A stretch of 64,000 nucleotides of DNA from Sphingomicrobium aestuariivivum (GCF_024721585.1 NZ_CP102629.1:186001-250000); one strand, 5' to 3'; counted from the stretch's first letter, positions 44,291-53,448 are shown. The notes: a model not told the origin generated them from the sequence alone. A program made the numbers and translations.

Positions 44291-44728
44291 ATGAACGAAC
44301 AGGCCGAGGCCCGCGAAAGGGCAAAGGAGCATATCGCGCGCTTCAAGGAGTTGGCGATGCAGGCGCGCGACGAGTTTCTCGCCGCGATCGGCGAGATGCG
44401 CGACATGTCGCAGGACGACTGGAAGTGCCGCGCCGAGCATGTCCGCGACAATATGCAGCACCAGGCCGCGCAGATGCGTGACCGGGCCGCGCGGCAGGCC
44501 GAACGGGCAGCGCATCAGGCGCGCAAGGCTGCGGAGCGTGCCGAGCGGCAGGCGCAGAAAGCCGCCGAACGTGCGGCGCGGGCCGCCGACATGCCCGATC
44601 CCGCCCAGCGTGCGGCGGAAAAGGCGCAGGCCCGGGTCGACCGGCTCGAGGCCAAGCTCGAGGCTGCGAAGCAGGCTGCGCGCGACGCCGCCGAGCGCGC
44701 GGGGCGCAACGAGGACGACAAGAGCTAG
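44291..44728 (+). CDS. Ala/Arg-rich coiled-coil protein of unknown function
   Basis: A 145-residue, very basic-and-acidic protein rich in Ala, Arg, Glu and Gln, predicted as an almost continuous helix (AERAAHQARKAAERAERQAQ pattern). One Cys occurs near residue 53 (DDWKCRAEHV). No signal peptide, so it is cytoplasmic. AAGGAAGG precedes the ATG. Composition resembles histone-like or phasin-like helical proteins, but I do not recognise a family. The convergent GGDEF gene ends 6 nt away. Confidence 0.72.
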   Translation: MNEQAEARERAKEHIARFKELAMQARDEFLAAIGEMRDMSQDDWKCRAEHVRDNMQHQAAQMRDRAARQAERAAHQARKAAERAERQAQKAAERAARAADMPDPAQRAAEKAQARVDRLEAKLEAAKQAARDAAERAGRNEDDKS

Positions 44729-44734
44729 GGCGAG

Positions 44735-46150
44735 CTAGGGCGCTAGCGCGATGTTGACGCGGTCGCCCTCGTGGGGCGCTGCATCATCGTCGCTGAAAGC
44801 CGCGAGCTCGCAGCGGTTCCGGCCGCCATCCTTGGCGCGGTAGAGCGCGGCGTCCGCATCGCGCAGCATCTCGCCCGGAAGCCGGTGTTCGGGACCGAAA
44901 TCGGCAAGCCCGATGCTCAACGTCACCGCGTCGGGACCGTCCGACGGCCACGGCGTGGCCGCCGCCGCCTCGCGCAGGAGTTCGCACAGGTCGAGGCGGT
45001 CGCGCGCGCTGACCCCTTCGAAGATGACGAGGAATTCCTCGCCGCCGAGCCGCCCGAGTTTGCCGATGGGGCCGAGCTGGTCGCGCATCAGCGAGGTGAT
45101 GGTGGCGAGGATCTGGTCGCCTTTCTCGTGGCCGAAGCGGTCGTTGATGCGCTTGAAATGGTCGAGGTCGATCATCGCGATCGACAGCGGGCGCTTGGTC
45201 CGGCGCGCGGACTTCATCGCGGCATCGAGCTGCGTGAGGATCTTGCGTCGCGTCGCCAGCCCCGTGAGGGCGTCGGTCTCCGCCAGTTCGAGATTGGCTT
45301 CCGCTTCGGCCTCGCGCTGCGTCAGCAGCACCGCCAGCGGCAGGGTCGAGGCGATGAGGCAGAGCAGATAGGCCTGGAAATAGAGGACCTGGCTGACGAT
45401 ATTCTCGAAGGCGAGGCTGACCGGCCCCTCGCCCATCGCAGTGAATAGCGAGCCGATGGCGGTGACGATGACCATCGCCACGGCGGTGCCGCTGACCCCG
45501 ATGGCAAAGGTAGCGAAGGCGAGCCCCGCCATCGGCAGGAACAGCAGCGGATAGTCGGTCTGGCCGAAGGCGGCGACCGATAATCCCGCGACCATCGCAA
45601 GCACGGCAAGCGCCTTGAAGCTGGCGAGGCGGCGGCGTCCGCGCCGGTCCTGCACGAGGAACATGATGGTGGGCGTGACCGTGGCCATGCCGAGGAGAAC
45701 GGTGGTGGCCCAGCTCGACAGGAAGGTGGGCGACAGGTTCATCGACAGGCCCGCCGCCATGACCGTGCTGGCAGCAGTGCCGGCAGCCATGGCGATGAGG
45801 AAGCGGAGCAGCGTCTCGGGGGTGACGAAAGAGGTGCCGCGGCGCGGCCCCATGATGCGCCAGACGACGAGGCCCTCGATGATGTTGGCGATGGTGTAGC
45901 CGCCCGCCTCGAGCCAGCTGATGCCGCCCCAGAGGTTCGCGCCGAGGCTCGCGGTGGCGACGCCGGCGATGAGCGGGCCGCGATAGTCTCGGGAGGTAAG
46001 GAGGAGCCCGGCGATGAAGACGCCGCTGGCGGGCCAGATGGCCGCGATGCCGTCCTCGCCGCCCGTGACGTAGAGCGCGGCGATGGCACAGCCGAAATAC
46101 AGCACCGAAAAGATGGCCACGCCGCCAAGGGCGCGATACCGATCCGTCAT
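44735..46150 (-). CDS. Diguanylate cyclase with MASE1 membrane sensor
   Basis: A 471-residue membrane protein. The N-terminal MASE1-type domain (about 1-285) carries eight to ten segments and the motif AIWPASGVFIAGLLL. A GGDEF domain (about 300-460) follows, with the active-site variant RLGGEEFLVIFEG and upstream DHFKRINDRFGHEKGD; the Glu variant is active in many cyclases. It makes cyclic di-GMP, which often controls biofilm and secreted adhesins. The real ATG is at 46150, preceded by GGGGGA. A hairpin at 46167-46184 overlies the leader. Confidence 0.93.
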   Translation of the reverse strand: MTDRYRALGGVAIFSVLYFGCAIAALYVTGGEDGIAAIWPASGVFIAGLLLTSRDYRGPLIAGVATASLGANLWGGISWLEAGGYTIANIIEGLVVWRIMGPRRGTSFVTPETLLRFLIAMAAGTAASTVMAAGLSMNLSPTFLSSWATTVLLGMATVTPTIMFLVQDRRGRRRLASFKALAVLAMVAGLSVAAFGQTDYPLLFLPMAGLAFATFAIGVSGTAVAMVIVTAIGSLFTAMGEGPVSLAFENIVSQVLYFQAYLLCLIASTLPLAVLLTQREAEAEANLELAETDALTGLATRRKILTQLDAAMKSARRTKRPLSIAMIDLDHFKRINDRFGHEKGDQILATITSLMRDQLGPIGKLGRLGGEEFLVIFEGVSARDRLDLCELLREAAAATPWPSDGPDAVTLSIGLADFGPEHRLPGEMLRDADAALYRAKDGGRNRCELAAFSDDDAAPHEGDRVNIALAP

Positions 46151-46166
46151 CAAATCCCCCAGATTG

Positions 46167-46184
46167 GCGGACGCCCCCGTCCGC
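46167..46184. promoter_or_regulatory. Small hairpin in the leader of the GGDEF gene
   Basis: GCGGACG-CCCC-CGTCCGC is a perfect 7-bp stem lying just 5' of the ribosome binding site of the GGDEF gene. It could affect translation, or be coincidental. Confidence 0.35.
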
Positions 46185-46263
46185 GATTGTGCTCCTGTTT
46201 AGCGCGAACGAGGCGACTTGTCAGCCGCGTTGCGAAAGCTTGTTGTCATGCGTTGCAAAAGAG

Positions 46264-46305
46264 AAAGGCCCCCTTCCCGTGGAGGAAGGAGGCCTTTGCT
46301 TTTTG
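46264..46305 (-). terminator. Terminator of ettA (possibly bidirectional)
   Basis: AAAGGCCnCCTTCC and GGAAGGnGGCCTTT form a 14-position stem (46264-46297) with one mismatch; flanking T-runs exist on both strands (CTCTTTTG on the minus strand, GCTTTTTG on the plus strand). It lies about 27 nt past the ettA stop. Confidence 0.85.
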
Positions 46306-46324
46306 CGCTCGCGGCCGGTCGGGC

Positions 46325-48004
46325 CTAGCGCGTCAGCTTTTTGTAGGCGAGGCGCGTCGGGCGGTCGGCGGCGTCGCCGAGGCGGCGGCGCTTGTCTTCC
46401 TCATAGGCCTCGAAGTTCCCTTCGAACCATTCGACATGGCTGTCGCCCTCGAAAGCGAGGATGTGCGTGGCGAGACGGTCGAGGAAGAAGCGGTCGTGGC
46501 TGATGACCACGGCGCAACCCGCGAAATTCTCGATCGCTTCCTCGAGCGCGCCGAGCGTCTCGACGTCGAGGTCATTGGTCGGTTCGTCGAGCAGGAGGAC
46601 GTTGCCACCCTCCTTGAGCATCTTGGCGATGTGGACGCGGTTACGCTCACCGCCCGACAGCTTGCCGACGTTCTTCTGCTGGTCCGCGCCCTTGAAGTTG
46701 AAGGCGCCGACATAGGCACGGGTCGAGGTGTCGTGGCCGTTGACCTGCATGTAGTCGAGGCCGTCGGAGATTTCTTCCCAGACGTTGTTCTTGGGATCGA
46801 GGTCATCGCGCGACTGGTCGACATAGCCGAGGCGGACGGTCTCGCCGACCTCGATCTTGCCGCTGTCGGGCGTTTCCTGGCCGGTGATGATCTTGAACAG
46901 CGTCGACTTACCCGCGCCGTTGGGGCCGATCACGCCGACGATGCCGCCGGGCGGCAGGGTGAAGCTGAGGTTCTCGAACAGGAGCTTGTCGCCATAGGCC
47001 TTGGAAATGTTCTCGGCCTCGATGACCTTGCCGCCGAGGCGCTCGGGCACCTGGATGACGATCTGCGCCTTGCCGGGCTTGCGATCGCCCTGCGCGTCCT
47101 GCAGTTCCTCGAACTTGCGGATACGCGCCTTGGACTTGGTCTGGCGCGCCTTCGGCGATTGGCGGATCCATTCGAGTTCGCGCGACAGGCTCTTCTGACG
47201 GCCGCTTTCCTCGCGGGCTTCCTGCTCGAGGCGCTTGGCCTTCTTCTCGAGATAGGTCGAGTAATTGCCCTCGTAGGGGAAGTATTTGCCGCGATCCAAT
47301 TCGAGGATCCAGCCGACGACATTGTCGAGGAAGTAGCGGTCGTGGGTGATCATCAGCACCGCGCCGGCATATTCCTTGAGGTGATTTTCGAGCCACTCGA
47401 CGCTCTCGGCATCGAGGTGGTTGGTCGGTTCGTCGAGGAGCAGGATGTCGGGCTTCTGGATGAGCAGGCGGGTGAGCGCGACACGGCGCTTTTCACCGCC
47501 CGACAGGTTCGACACCGAGGCATCGGACGGCGGGCAGCGCAGCGCTTCCATCGCGATCTCGAGCTGGTTGTCGAGGGTCCAGCCGTCGACCGCGTCGATC
47601 TCTTCCTGCAGCTCGCCCATCTCGGCCATCAGCGCGTCGAAATCGGCGTCGGCGGGCGGGTCGCCCATCAGCGTGGTGATCTCGTTGAAGCGGTCGACCT
47701 TGTCGGCGATCTCGCGCGCACCGTCCTTGACGTTCTCGAGCACGGTCTTGCTCTCGTCGAGCTGCGGCTCCTGCGGGAGATAGCCGACGGTGATGTTCTC
47801 GCCCGGCCAGGCCTCGCCCTGGAAGTCCTTGTCGATGCCGGCCATGATCTTCATGAGCGTCGACTTGCCCGCGCCGTTGGGGCCCACGATGCCGATCTTG
47901 GCACCCTGGTAGAATTGCAGGTTGATATTCTCGAGCACCGGCTTCTGGGCACCGGGGAAGGACTTGGTCATGTCCTTCATGACGAAAGCGTATTGAGCGG
48001 CCAT
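46325..48004 (-). CDS. ettA: Energy-dependent translational throttle protein EttA (ABC-F)
   Basis: Ribosome-binding ABC-F ATPase without membrane segments that gates translation with ATP/ADP ratio. The 559 residues contain two ABC domains, each with Walker A GPNGAGKST (near 39 and 355), signatures LSGGEKRR (near 165) and LSGGERNR (near 443), Walker B DEPTNHLD and DEPTNDLD, and an inter-domain linker with the KAKRLEQEAREESGR arm. Length fits EttA. The ATG at 48004 is preferred over an upstream in-frame start that adds three residues. Confidence 0.95.
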   Translation of the reverse strand: MAAQYAFVMKDMTKSFPGAQKPVLENINLQFYQGAKIGIVGPNGAGKSTLMKIMAGIDKDFQGEAWPGENITVGYLPQEPQLDESKTVLENVKDGAREIADKVDRFNEITTLMGDPPADADFDALMAEMGELQEEIDAVDGWTLDNQLEIAMEALRCPPSDASVSNLSGGEKRRVALTRLLIQKPDILLLDEPTNHLDAESVEWLENHLKEYAGAVLMITHDRYFLDNVVGWILELDRGKYFPYEGNYSTYLEKKAKRLEQEAREESGRQKSLSRELEWIRQSPKARQTKSKARIRKFEELQDAQGDRKPGKAQIVIQVPERLGGKVIEAENISKAYGDKLLFENLSFTLPPGGIVGVIGPNGAGKSTLFKIITGQETPDSGKIEVGETVRLGYVDQSRDDLDPKNNVWEEISDGLDYMQVNGHDTSTRAYVGAFNFKGADQQKNVGKLSGGERNRVHIAKMLKEGGNVLLLDEPTNDLDVETLGALEEAIENFAGCAVVISHDRFFLDRLATHILAFEGDSHVEWFEGNFEAYEEDKRRRLGDAADRPTRLAYKKLTR

Positions 48005-48080
48005 GGGTCGCAAATGTCCTTGAATAGGAGTGGAAAATTCGAAGTGGCGGTTAGCCCAACTTAGCCGGAGACGCTACCCC

Positions 48081-48251
48081 TTAGTGATTGGGACAGTAGC
48101 CGTCCTCATAAAGCGGGGAGGCCGCCGGATTATCGAAGCACTCGAATATGAGCCGCTGACGTTCGAGGCGTTTGTAGTCTCGATACTCATACCCTGCCCC
48201 CACGAGTAACCCGCCGAGCACCATCCCGAGAGCGAGGTTTTTCCAGCGCAT
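48081..48251 (-). CDS. Small membrane protein coupled to the acyl-CoA ligase gene
   Basis: A 56-residue protein with one N-terminal hydrophobic segment (LALGMVLGGLLVGAGYEY, about 6-23) and a short C-terminal part with two Cys (IFECFDNPAASPLYEDGYC). The ATG shares one base with the ligase stop (TGATG), so translation is coupled. A single anchored small protein; function is not recognised. The coupling to a fatty-acid activating enzyme is the only clue. Confidence 0.7.
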   Translation of the reverse strand: MRWKNLALGMVLGGLLVGAGYEYRDYKRLERQRLIFECFDNPAASPLYEDGYCPNH

Positions 48252-49885
48252 CAGTCGCGTCCCGTCATCGCCTCCACGCCCTCGAAGCGATAGTCCTTGA
48301 ACTGCTCGCGCAGCGTCTTCTTGGACAGCTTGCCAGTGGCGGTGTGCGGGAGTTCGTCGACGAACTCGACGGCATCGGGCAGCCACCATTTGGCGACGTC
48401 GCCGCGGATGCCCTCGACCACGTCCTCGCCGGTGACGTGATGGCCTTCCTCGCGCACGCACACGAGCAGCGGGCGCTCGTCCCACTTGGGGTGGAAGATG
48501 CCGATGCAGGCGGCCTCGGCCACCCCGTCGACGCCGATGGCGGCATTTTCAAGCTCGATGGAGGAAATCCATTCGCCGCCCGACTTGATGACATCCTTCG
48601 AGCGGTCGGTGATCTGCATGGTGCCGTCGGGATGGAGCGCGGCGACATCGCCGGTCGAGAACCAGCCGTCGGCATCGATGGCGGGTTCGTCTTCCTTGAA
48701 ATAGCGCTCGATCACCCAGGCGCCGCGCACCTGCAGGTCGCCGCTGGCCTTGCCGTCGCGGGGCAGCACATTGCCCTCGTCATCGACGATGCGCATTTCG
48801 ATGCCGAAGGGCACCCTGCCCTGACGCGCGGTCCATTCGATCTGCTCTTCGTCGGACATGTCGTCCCAGCCTGCTGGCTTGCCGGCGAGGCTGCCGATGG
48901 GGCTGAGTTCGGTCATGCCCCACGCATGGCCAACCTCGATGCCATGCTCGCGGAACCACTTGATCATGGCGCGCGGTGCGGCCGAGCCGCCGATGGTGAC
49001 GGTCTTCAGATTGTCGAGCGTGTCGCCGGTCTTCTCGATATGCGCGATCATGTCGACCCAGATGGTCGGCACGCCCGCCGAATGGGTCACCTTTTCGTCG
49101 CGGAACAGATCGACCATGCGCTTGGCGGTATAGTCGGCCGAGAGCACCATCTTGCAGCCAACGAGCGGCGCGGCCCAGGGCAGGCCCCAGGCATTGGCGT
49201 GGAACATGGGCACGATGGGGAGCGCGCAGTCGCGCTTGCCGAGATCGAAGCAGTCGGGCTGCACCTCGGCGAGGGCGTGGAGGACCATGCCGCGATGCTC
49301 GTAGATGACGCCCTTGGGATTGCCGGTGGTGCCAGAGGTGTAGCACAGGCCGATGGGATCGCGTTCGTCGGCCTCGACCCACTGGTAGTCGTCATCCTCG
49401 GCGCCGATCCATTCCTCGAACGAGGGGTCGCCTTCCCAGCCTTCGGGCGGATCGTAGACGATGTAATGCTCGATGGTCTTCCATGCGGGCTTCATCGCGT
49501 CGACGAGCGGTTTCATCATCGCATCGTAAAGAAGGACGCGGTCCTCGGCATGGTTGCCGATGTAGGCGAGCTGCTCGGGGAACAGGCGCGGGTTGATGGT
49601 GTGGAGCACCCCGCCCATGCCGATGGCGCCATACCAGCTGATCAGGTGGCGCTCGTGGTTCATCGCCAGCGTGGCGACGCGGTCACCCTTCTTGAGTCCG
49701 AGCTTTTCGAGCGCCTTTGCCATCTTGCGCGCCTTGGAGGCGATCTCGCCCCAGGTCGTGCGGGTCATCGAGCCGTCGGCCCAAGCCGAGACGACTTCGC
49801 GATCCCCATGTTCGCGCTCGGCGTGATCGACGAGCCGCATGACATTGAGCGGCCAGTCCTGTTGGGTTCCGAGGCGAATGGTCAT
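48251..49885 (-). CDS. Medium/long-chain acyl-CoA ligase
   Basis: Adenylate-forming enzyme that activates fatty acids to acyl-CoA. The 544 residues contain the AMP-binding signature [12 protein letters not shown] (near 188), the A5 [11 protein letters not shown]-type motif ([10 protein letters not shown] near 327), [13 protein letters not shown] (near 412), and the C-terminal [15 protein letters not shown] and KLSKKTLR with the catalytic Lys. It resembles medium-chain FadK/AlkK-like ligases; chain length is not readable. A hairpin sits downstream only of the neighbouring ebfC gene. Confidence 0.92.
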   Translation of the reverse strand: MTIRLGTQQDWPLNVMRLVDHAEREHGDREVVSAWADGSMTRTTWGEIASKARKMAKALEKLGLKKGDRVATLAMNHERHLISWYGAIGMGGVLHTINPRLFPEQLAYIGNHAEDRVLLYDAMMKPLVDAMKPAWKTIEHYIVYDPPEGWEGDPSFEEWIGAEDDDYQWVEADERDPIGLCYTSGTTGNPKGVIYEHRGMVLHALAEVQPDCFDLGKRDCALPIVPMFHANAWGLPWAAPLVGCKMVLSADYTAKRMVDLFRDEKVTHSAGVPTIWVDMIAHIEKTGDTLDNLKTVTIGGSAAPRAMIKWFREHGIEVGHAWGMTELSPIGSLAGKPAGWDDMSDEEQIEWTARQGRVPFGIEMRIVDDEGNVLPRDGKASGDLQVRGAWVIERYFKEDEPAIDADGWFSTGDVAALHPDGTMQITDRSKDVIKSGGEWISSIELENAAIGVDGVAEAACIGIFHPKWDERPLLVCVREEGHHVTGEDVVEGIRGDVAKWWLPDAVEFVDELPHTATGKLSKKTLREQFKDYRFEGVEAMTGRD

Positions 49886-50037
49886 CTTGCGTCTACTCCT
49901 GCTCCTGACAGGAATGTACGCTAAGCGGGATTTCCGTGGCCCGCAACGGGCCTTTAGGCGCTAGCGGGGATGGTCGCCCTGCCCCGCCGCGACAGGAACT
50001 GGGCATGCAGGAGCGGCAGCATCGTGCCGGCGAGAGT

Positions 50038-50077
50038 GGCGCGCGTCGCCTGCCGCCTCCGGCGGGCGACGCGCGCC
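50038..50077. terminator. Large perfect hairpin after ebfC (possible terminator, no T-run)
   Basis: GGCGCGCGTCGCC (50038-50050) and GGCGACGCGCGCC (50065-50077) are perfect 13-bp arms, with an extra GCCG/CGGC stem inside. It begins 12 nt after the ebfC stop on the minus strand. No U-tract follows on either strand, so this may be a dissociating repeat, a 3'-end stabiliser or a rho-assisted site. Confidence 0.45.
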
Positions 50078-50088
50078 ATATGCTTGGC

Positions 50089-50421
50089 CTAGAAAGGCAT
50101 CTTCATGCCGGGCGGAAGCGGAAAGCCCGACGTGGCCTTCTTCATTTCCTCGGCGGCGGCCATGTCGGCCTTGGCCTTGGCGTCGTTGAAGGCGGCGGCG
50201 ACAAGGTCTTCCACCATGCCCTTTTCCTCGGGCTTCATCAGGCTCTCGTCGATCTCGACGCGGATGATGCGGCCTTTTGCCGAGGCGCGGACCTTGACGA
50301 GCCCGCCGCCCGCCTGACCCTCGACCTCGATTTCGTCGAGCTTGTTCTGGGCGTTGGCGAGGTCTTCCTGCGCCTTCTGGGCCATGGCGAGGATGTCGTT
50401 CATATCGGGCATGTCGGGCAT
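50089..50421 (-). CDS. YbaB/EbfC nucleoid-associated protein
   Basis: A 110-residue DNA-binding protein of the YbaB/EbfC family. The pattern NDILAMAQKAQEDLANAQNKLDEIEVEGQAGGGLVKV (about 8-45) and the PEEKGMVEDLVAAAFNDAKAKAD helix are typical. It acts as a dimer clasping DNA and is often in an operon with dnaX and recR. The ATG overlaps the dnaX stop (TAATG). Confidence 0.93.
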   Translation of the reverse strand: MPDMPDMNDILAMAQKAQEDLANAQNKLDEIEVEGQAGGGLVKVRASAKGRIIRVEIDESLMKPEEKGMVEDLVAAAFNDAKAKADMAAAEEMKKATSGFPLPPGMKMPF

Positions 50422-52247
50422 TAGCTTGCGTCCTTGATCTCTTCGAGGCTGGCGTCGGGGAACGCCGTGGTGACGGCCTTGACCATCGGGTCGGCCAGCA
50501 CGCGTTCGCGGTCGGCCTGTTGGCGCATTACCTCGGCTTCGGCAAGGCTCGGTGCGCCGCCATGTTCCTGTAGCACGATTTCCCAATTCTCGCCCGTTAC
50601 CTGCTTGGCGGCGGCGGCGAGGTCGCGGGTGAAGTCGCTGTCGAGCGGCGCCTTGGGCTGCAGCACGAGGCGGCCGGGCGCATAGTCGACGAGCCCGATC
50701 TTGTCATGAAGGTCCACCCCGAGGCGCGGGCGCGCATCGTCGATGAGGTGATAAAGCTCCATGAAGTCGCCGGGCAACGAGGGCGCGAGTGGCTCGGGCT
50801 CGGGCGCGGCAGCCGGGGCCGTCGGGGTCGGTGCTGCTACTGCAGGCTCTGCCGCTTCGGCTTCCCACGGGGCCGGTTTGGGTGCCGGCTCCGGAGCGGG
50901 CGCTTCGGCTTCGACTGTCGGCGTCCGCGCGGCAGGGCTTTCTGCGGGCGCGGGCGTCGGCGCGGCGGCGGGCGCATTGCCTTGCTGCGGCTTGGGCGGT
51001 GCCTTGCCGCCGGCCAGCGCGTCGATGATCGCGCCGGGATCGGGCATGCCCGCGGCATGGATGACGCGCAGCAGCGCCATGTCGGCGGCCTCGCGCGGGT
51101 CGGGCGCGACCTCGACATCCTTCAGCCCCTTGAGAAGGAGCTGCCAGAGCATGTGAAGCTGCGGCCAGCCGAGCGTCCCGGCATCCCTCGCGATCGCTTC
51201 CTGCTCCTCGGCGGAGCGCAGGACATCGTCGCTGCCACTCGCCTTGCGGCGGCTGATGGCATGGAGGCTGTCGAGCAGGCCGCGCAGCAGCGCGCCGGGC
51301 TCGACGCCCAGTTCATGCGCGCGGTCGAGACCCTCAAGCATGGCACCCGCATCGCCCTCGAGGATGAGATCGAGCAGCTTGCGCACGCTGCCGCGGTCGG
51401 CGAGACCGAGCATGTCGCGCACGTCGGCGGCCTTCACCATGTCGCCGCCATGGGCGATCGCCTGGTCGAGCAGCGACAGGCCGTCGCGCACCGATCCTTC
51501 AGCGGCGCGCGCGATGATGGCGAGCGCATCGGGTTCGACGCCGATGCCTTCCTTCTCGGCGATGCCGGCGAAATGGTCGGCGAGCTGGTCGGCGGAGATG
51601 CGGCGCAAGTCAAAGCGCTGGCAGCGCGACAGCACCGTCACCGGCACCTTGTCGACCTCGGTCGTGGCGAACAGGAATTTGACGTGGGGCGGCGGCTCCT
51701 CGAGCGTCTTCAGGATCGCGTTGAAGGCGCTCTTGGAGAGCATGTGGACTTCGTCGATGATGTAAATCTTGTAGCGCGCCGAGACCGAGGCATAGCGCAC
51801 CGCCTCGATGATCTCGCGCATGTCGTCGACGCCGGTGTGGCTGGCGGCGTCCATCTCCACGACGTCGATATGACGCCCCTCGGCGATCGCCTGGCAGGGC
51901 TCGCAGACGCCGCACGGGCTGATCGTCGGGCCGCCATTGCCGTCGGGACCGACGCAGTTCAGCGCCTTCGCCATGAGACGCGCGGTCGAGGTCTTGCCGA
52001 CCCCGCGCACGCCGGTCATCAGGAAGGCATGGGCGATGCGGTCGGTCTCGATCGCATTGGCGAGCGTGCGGACCATCGCGTCCTGCCCGATCAGCTCGTT
52101 GAAGCTCTGCGGGCGGTATTTGCGCGCGAGGACGCGGTAGGCCTCGTCCTTCTTTGCCGGTTCGAGCGGCTGTTCGGGCTCGTCGAGGCCAAGGCCGGGG
52201 CCCATGTCGACTGGCGGCTCGTCCTGCGGCGATTCGTGATCGTTCAT
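50421..52247 (-). CDS. dnaX: DNA polymerase III subunit tau/gamma
   Basis: AAA+ clamp-loader ATPase. The 608 residues have Walker A GVRGVGKTSTARL (near 58), zinc-knuckle cysteines in CVGPDGNGG...CGVCEPC (near 76-96), Walker B IIDEVHMLS (near 142), sensor 1 TEVDKVP, then a Pro/Ala/Glu-rich linker (about 400-470) and a C-terminal tau domain (about 485-600). No frameshift site for a short gamma product was evident on reading. Works with the holB product. Confidence 0.95.
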   Translation of the reverse strand: MNDHESPQDEPPVDMGPGLGLDEPEQPLEPAKKDEAYRVLARKYRPQSFNELIGQDAMVRTLANAIETDRIAHAFLMTGVRGVGKTSTARLMAKALNCVGPDGNGGPTISPCGVCEPCQAIAEGRHIDVVEMDAASHTGVDDMREIIEAVRYASVSARYKIYIIDEVHMLSKSAFNAILKTLEEPPPHVKFLFATTEVDKVPVTVLSRCQRFDLRRISADQLADHFAGIAEKEGIGVEPDALAIIARAAEGSVRDGLSLLDQAIAHGGDMVKAADVRDMLGLADRGSVRKLLDLILEGDAGAMLEGLDRAHELGVEPGALLRGLLDSLHAISRRKASGSDDVLRSAEEQEAIARDAGTLGWPQLHMLWQLLLKGLKDVEVAPDPREAADMALLRVIHAAGMPDPGAIIDALAGGKAPPKPQQGNAPAAAPTPAPAESPAARTPTVEAEAPAPEPAPKPAPWEAEAAEPAVAAPTPTAPAAAPEPEPLAPSLPGDFMELYHLIDDARPRLGVDLHDKIGLVDYAPGRLVLQPKAPLDSDFTRDLAAAAKQVTGENWEIVLQEHGGAPSLAEAEVMRQQADRERVLADPMVKAVTTAFPDASLEEIKDAS

Positions 52248-52347
52248 GGAGCGAGCCTAGGCAAAGGCGCGGTGGATTGCGAGTGGCTGTCTACGTCGTC
52301 GCAAGGGCTAAAGGATTTGGCAACATCCTATAGCCTAATCGTCAAAC

Positions 52348-53232
52348 ATGAACAGAAAATCGCTCTTTCCGGCGCTTGCCGCCGCTCTCGCTTTCGCTGC
52401 CACGCCTGCCCATGCGGCTGCGGCGCCCGTGGATTTCGGCGACGACGAAGGCGTCTTTGCCAATGACGACGAGTGTGACGATCCGCGTTTCACCGGCGAG
52501 GGGTCCTCGGACATCGCGCCGATGCGCGCGCTGGTCGGCCATGACGCGACCGACTGCAAGACGGCGTACGAGGCCGGCACCATCCGTCTTGCCACCGCCG
52601 AGGAACTGCTCGCGGCCGAAGCCGCCACCGGCTCGCGCGACCTGCCGGTCGGCGATTTCGGCGATGACAGCTCGACCTGGGCGAATGACGGCGAATGCGA
52701 CGATCCGCGTTTCCGCGGCACCGGCATGGCCTCGACGCTGAGCGACGATGACAATGGCCGCGACGCGACCGATTGCTCGACGCTTCTCGAGGCGGGCAAG
52801 ATCCGCTGGTTCGACGCCGAAGAGGAAGCGCGGCTCCAGGCCGTGCCGGGCCCCGGCGGTTTCTTCTTCGGGTCAGACGGCAGCTCGCTCGCGAACAACG
52901 GCATTTGCGACGACATGCGTTTCATCGGCGAAGGCACCCACCCGATCCAGCTCGGCGAGGACATCCGCGCCGATGCTTCCGACTGCCGCGCGGGCTTCGA
53001 GGCGGGAACGGTGCGCCACCGCGTGCTTGAGACGGGGCCGTTCACCGCGCGTCCCGACGTCGCGAGGATCGATTTCGGTGACGACAGCAGCGATTATGCC
53101 AAGAACGACAAGTGCGACGATGCGCGCTTTGCCGGCGCCGGCATGAACCCGCCGCTCCTGCAGGACGATATCGGCCGCGATGCGACCGATTGCCGCGCCC
53201 TGTTCGAGGCGGGCCGCGTCGAGCTGCACTAG
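52348..53232 (+). CDS. Exported protein with four Cys-pair repeats of unknown function
   Basis: A 294-residue protein with a signal peptide (about 1-24, cleavage near AHA) and four tandem repeats of about 51 residues at about 29-80, 103-153, 173-223 and 242-292. Each repeat reads FGDDxSxxANDxxCDDxRFxGxGM...DDxGRDATDCxxLFEAGxIR. Each contains exactly two Cys, 26-27 apart (43/70, 117/143, 187/213, 256/282), suggesting one disulfide per unit, and an Asp-rich motif that could bind Ca2+. I do not recognise a named family. It ends before a terminator and is divergent from dnaX. Confidence 0.85.
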   Translation: MNRKSLFPALAAALAFAATPAHAAAAPVDFGDDEGVFANDDECDDPRFTGEGSSDIAPMRALVGHDATDCKTAYEAGTIRLATAEELLAAEAATGSRDLPVGDFGDDSSTWANDGECDDPRFRGTGMASTLSDDDNGRDATDCSTLLEAGKIRWFDAEEEARLQAVPGPGGFFFGSDGSSLANNGICDDMRFIGEGTHPIQLGEDIRADASDCRAGFEAGTVRHRVLETGPFTARPDVARIDFGDDSSDYAKNDKCDDARFAGAGMNPPLLQDDIGRDATDCRALFEAGRVELH

Positions 53233-53255
53233 ACGCAGCAACAGGCGATGATGGA

Positions 53256-53282
53256 GGGGTCGGCGCGTCCGGCCCCTTTTTC
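53256..53282 (+). terminator. Rho-independent terminator of the four-repeat gene
   Basis: GGGGTCGG-CGCGT-CCGGCCCC stem followed by five Ts, starting 24 nt after the stop. Confidence 0.88.
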
Positions 53283-53321
53283 ATTGCGCGGCGATGTCGG
53301 GAAAAGTCGGGTCGGGAAAAG

Positions 53322-53414
53322 GTGGAAGCCGACGACCCGACCGAAACCGCTGTGGCTGCTCCCTTCCGGGCCTGACCAGGTTCACGGGCAAGTCGTCCGC
53401 CGACTTCCGAGAGG
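53322..53414 (-). ncRNA. ffs: Signal recognition particle RNA (small bacterial type)
   Basis: The minus strand carries the diagnostic SRP core: GAACCTGGTCAGGCCCGGAA followed by GGGAGCAGCCACAG (53347-53379), the conserved asymmetric loop and tetraloop bound by Ffh. The flanks GGAAGTCGGCGGACGAC and GTCGTCGGCTTCC pair to close the rod, and a run of Ts (ACCTTTTCCC) follows. Ends are estimated from this pairing to within a few nt. SRP RNA near dnaX is common in alphaproteobacteria. Confidence 0.93.
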
Positions 53415-53448
53415 CCATATGGCGAGGAAGTCGCGGCGGTGCAAGACC

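Noticed and set aside
52348-53232. RTX-type calcium repeats in the four-repeat protein
   Set aside because: The Asp-rich units lack GGxGxD and carry a Cys pair per repeat, so they are not RTX.
53112-53375. Short plus-strand open frame running into the SRP RNA region
   Set aside because: It overlaps the real four-repeat gene in another frame and enters an RNA gene.
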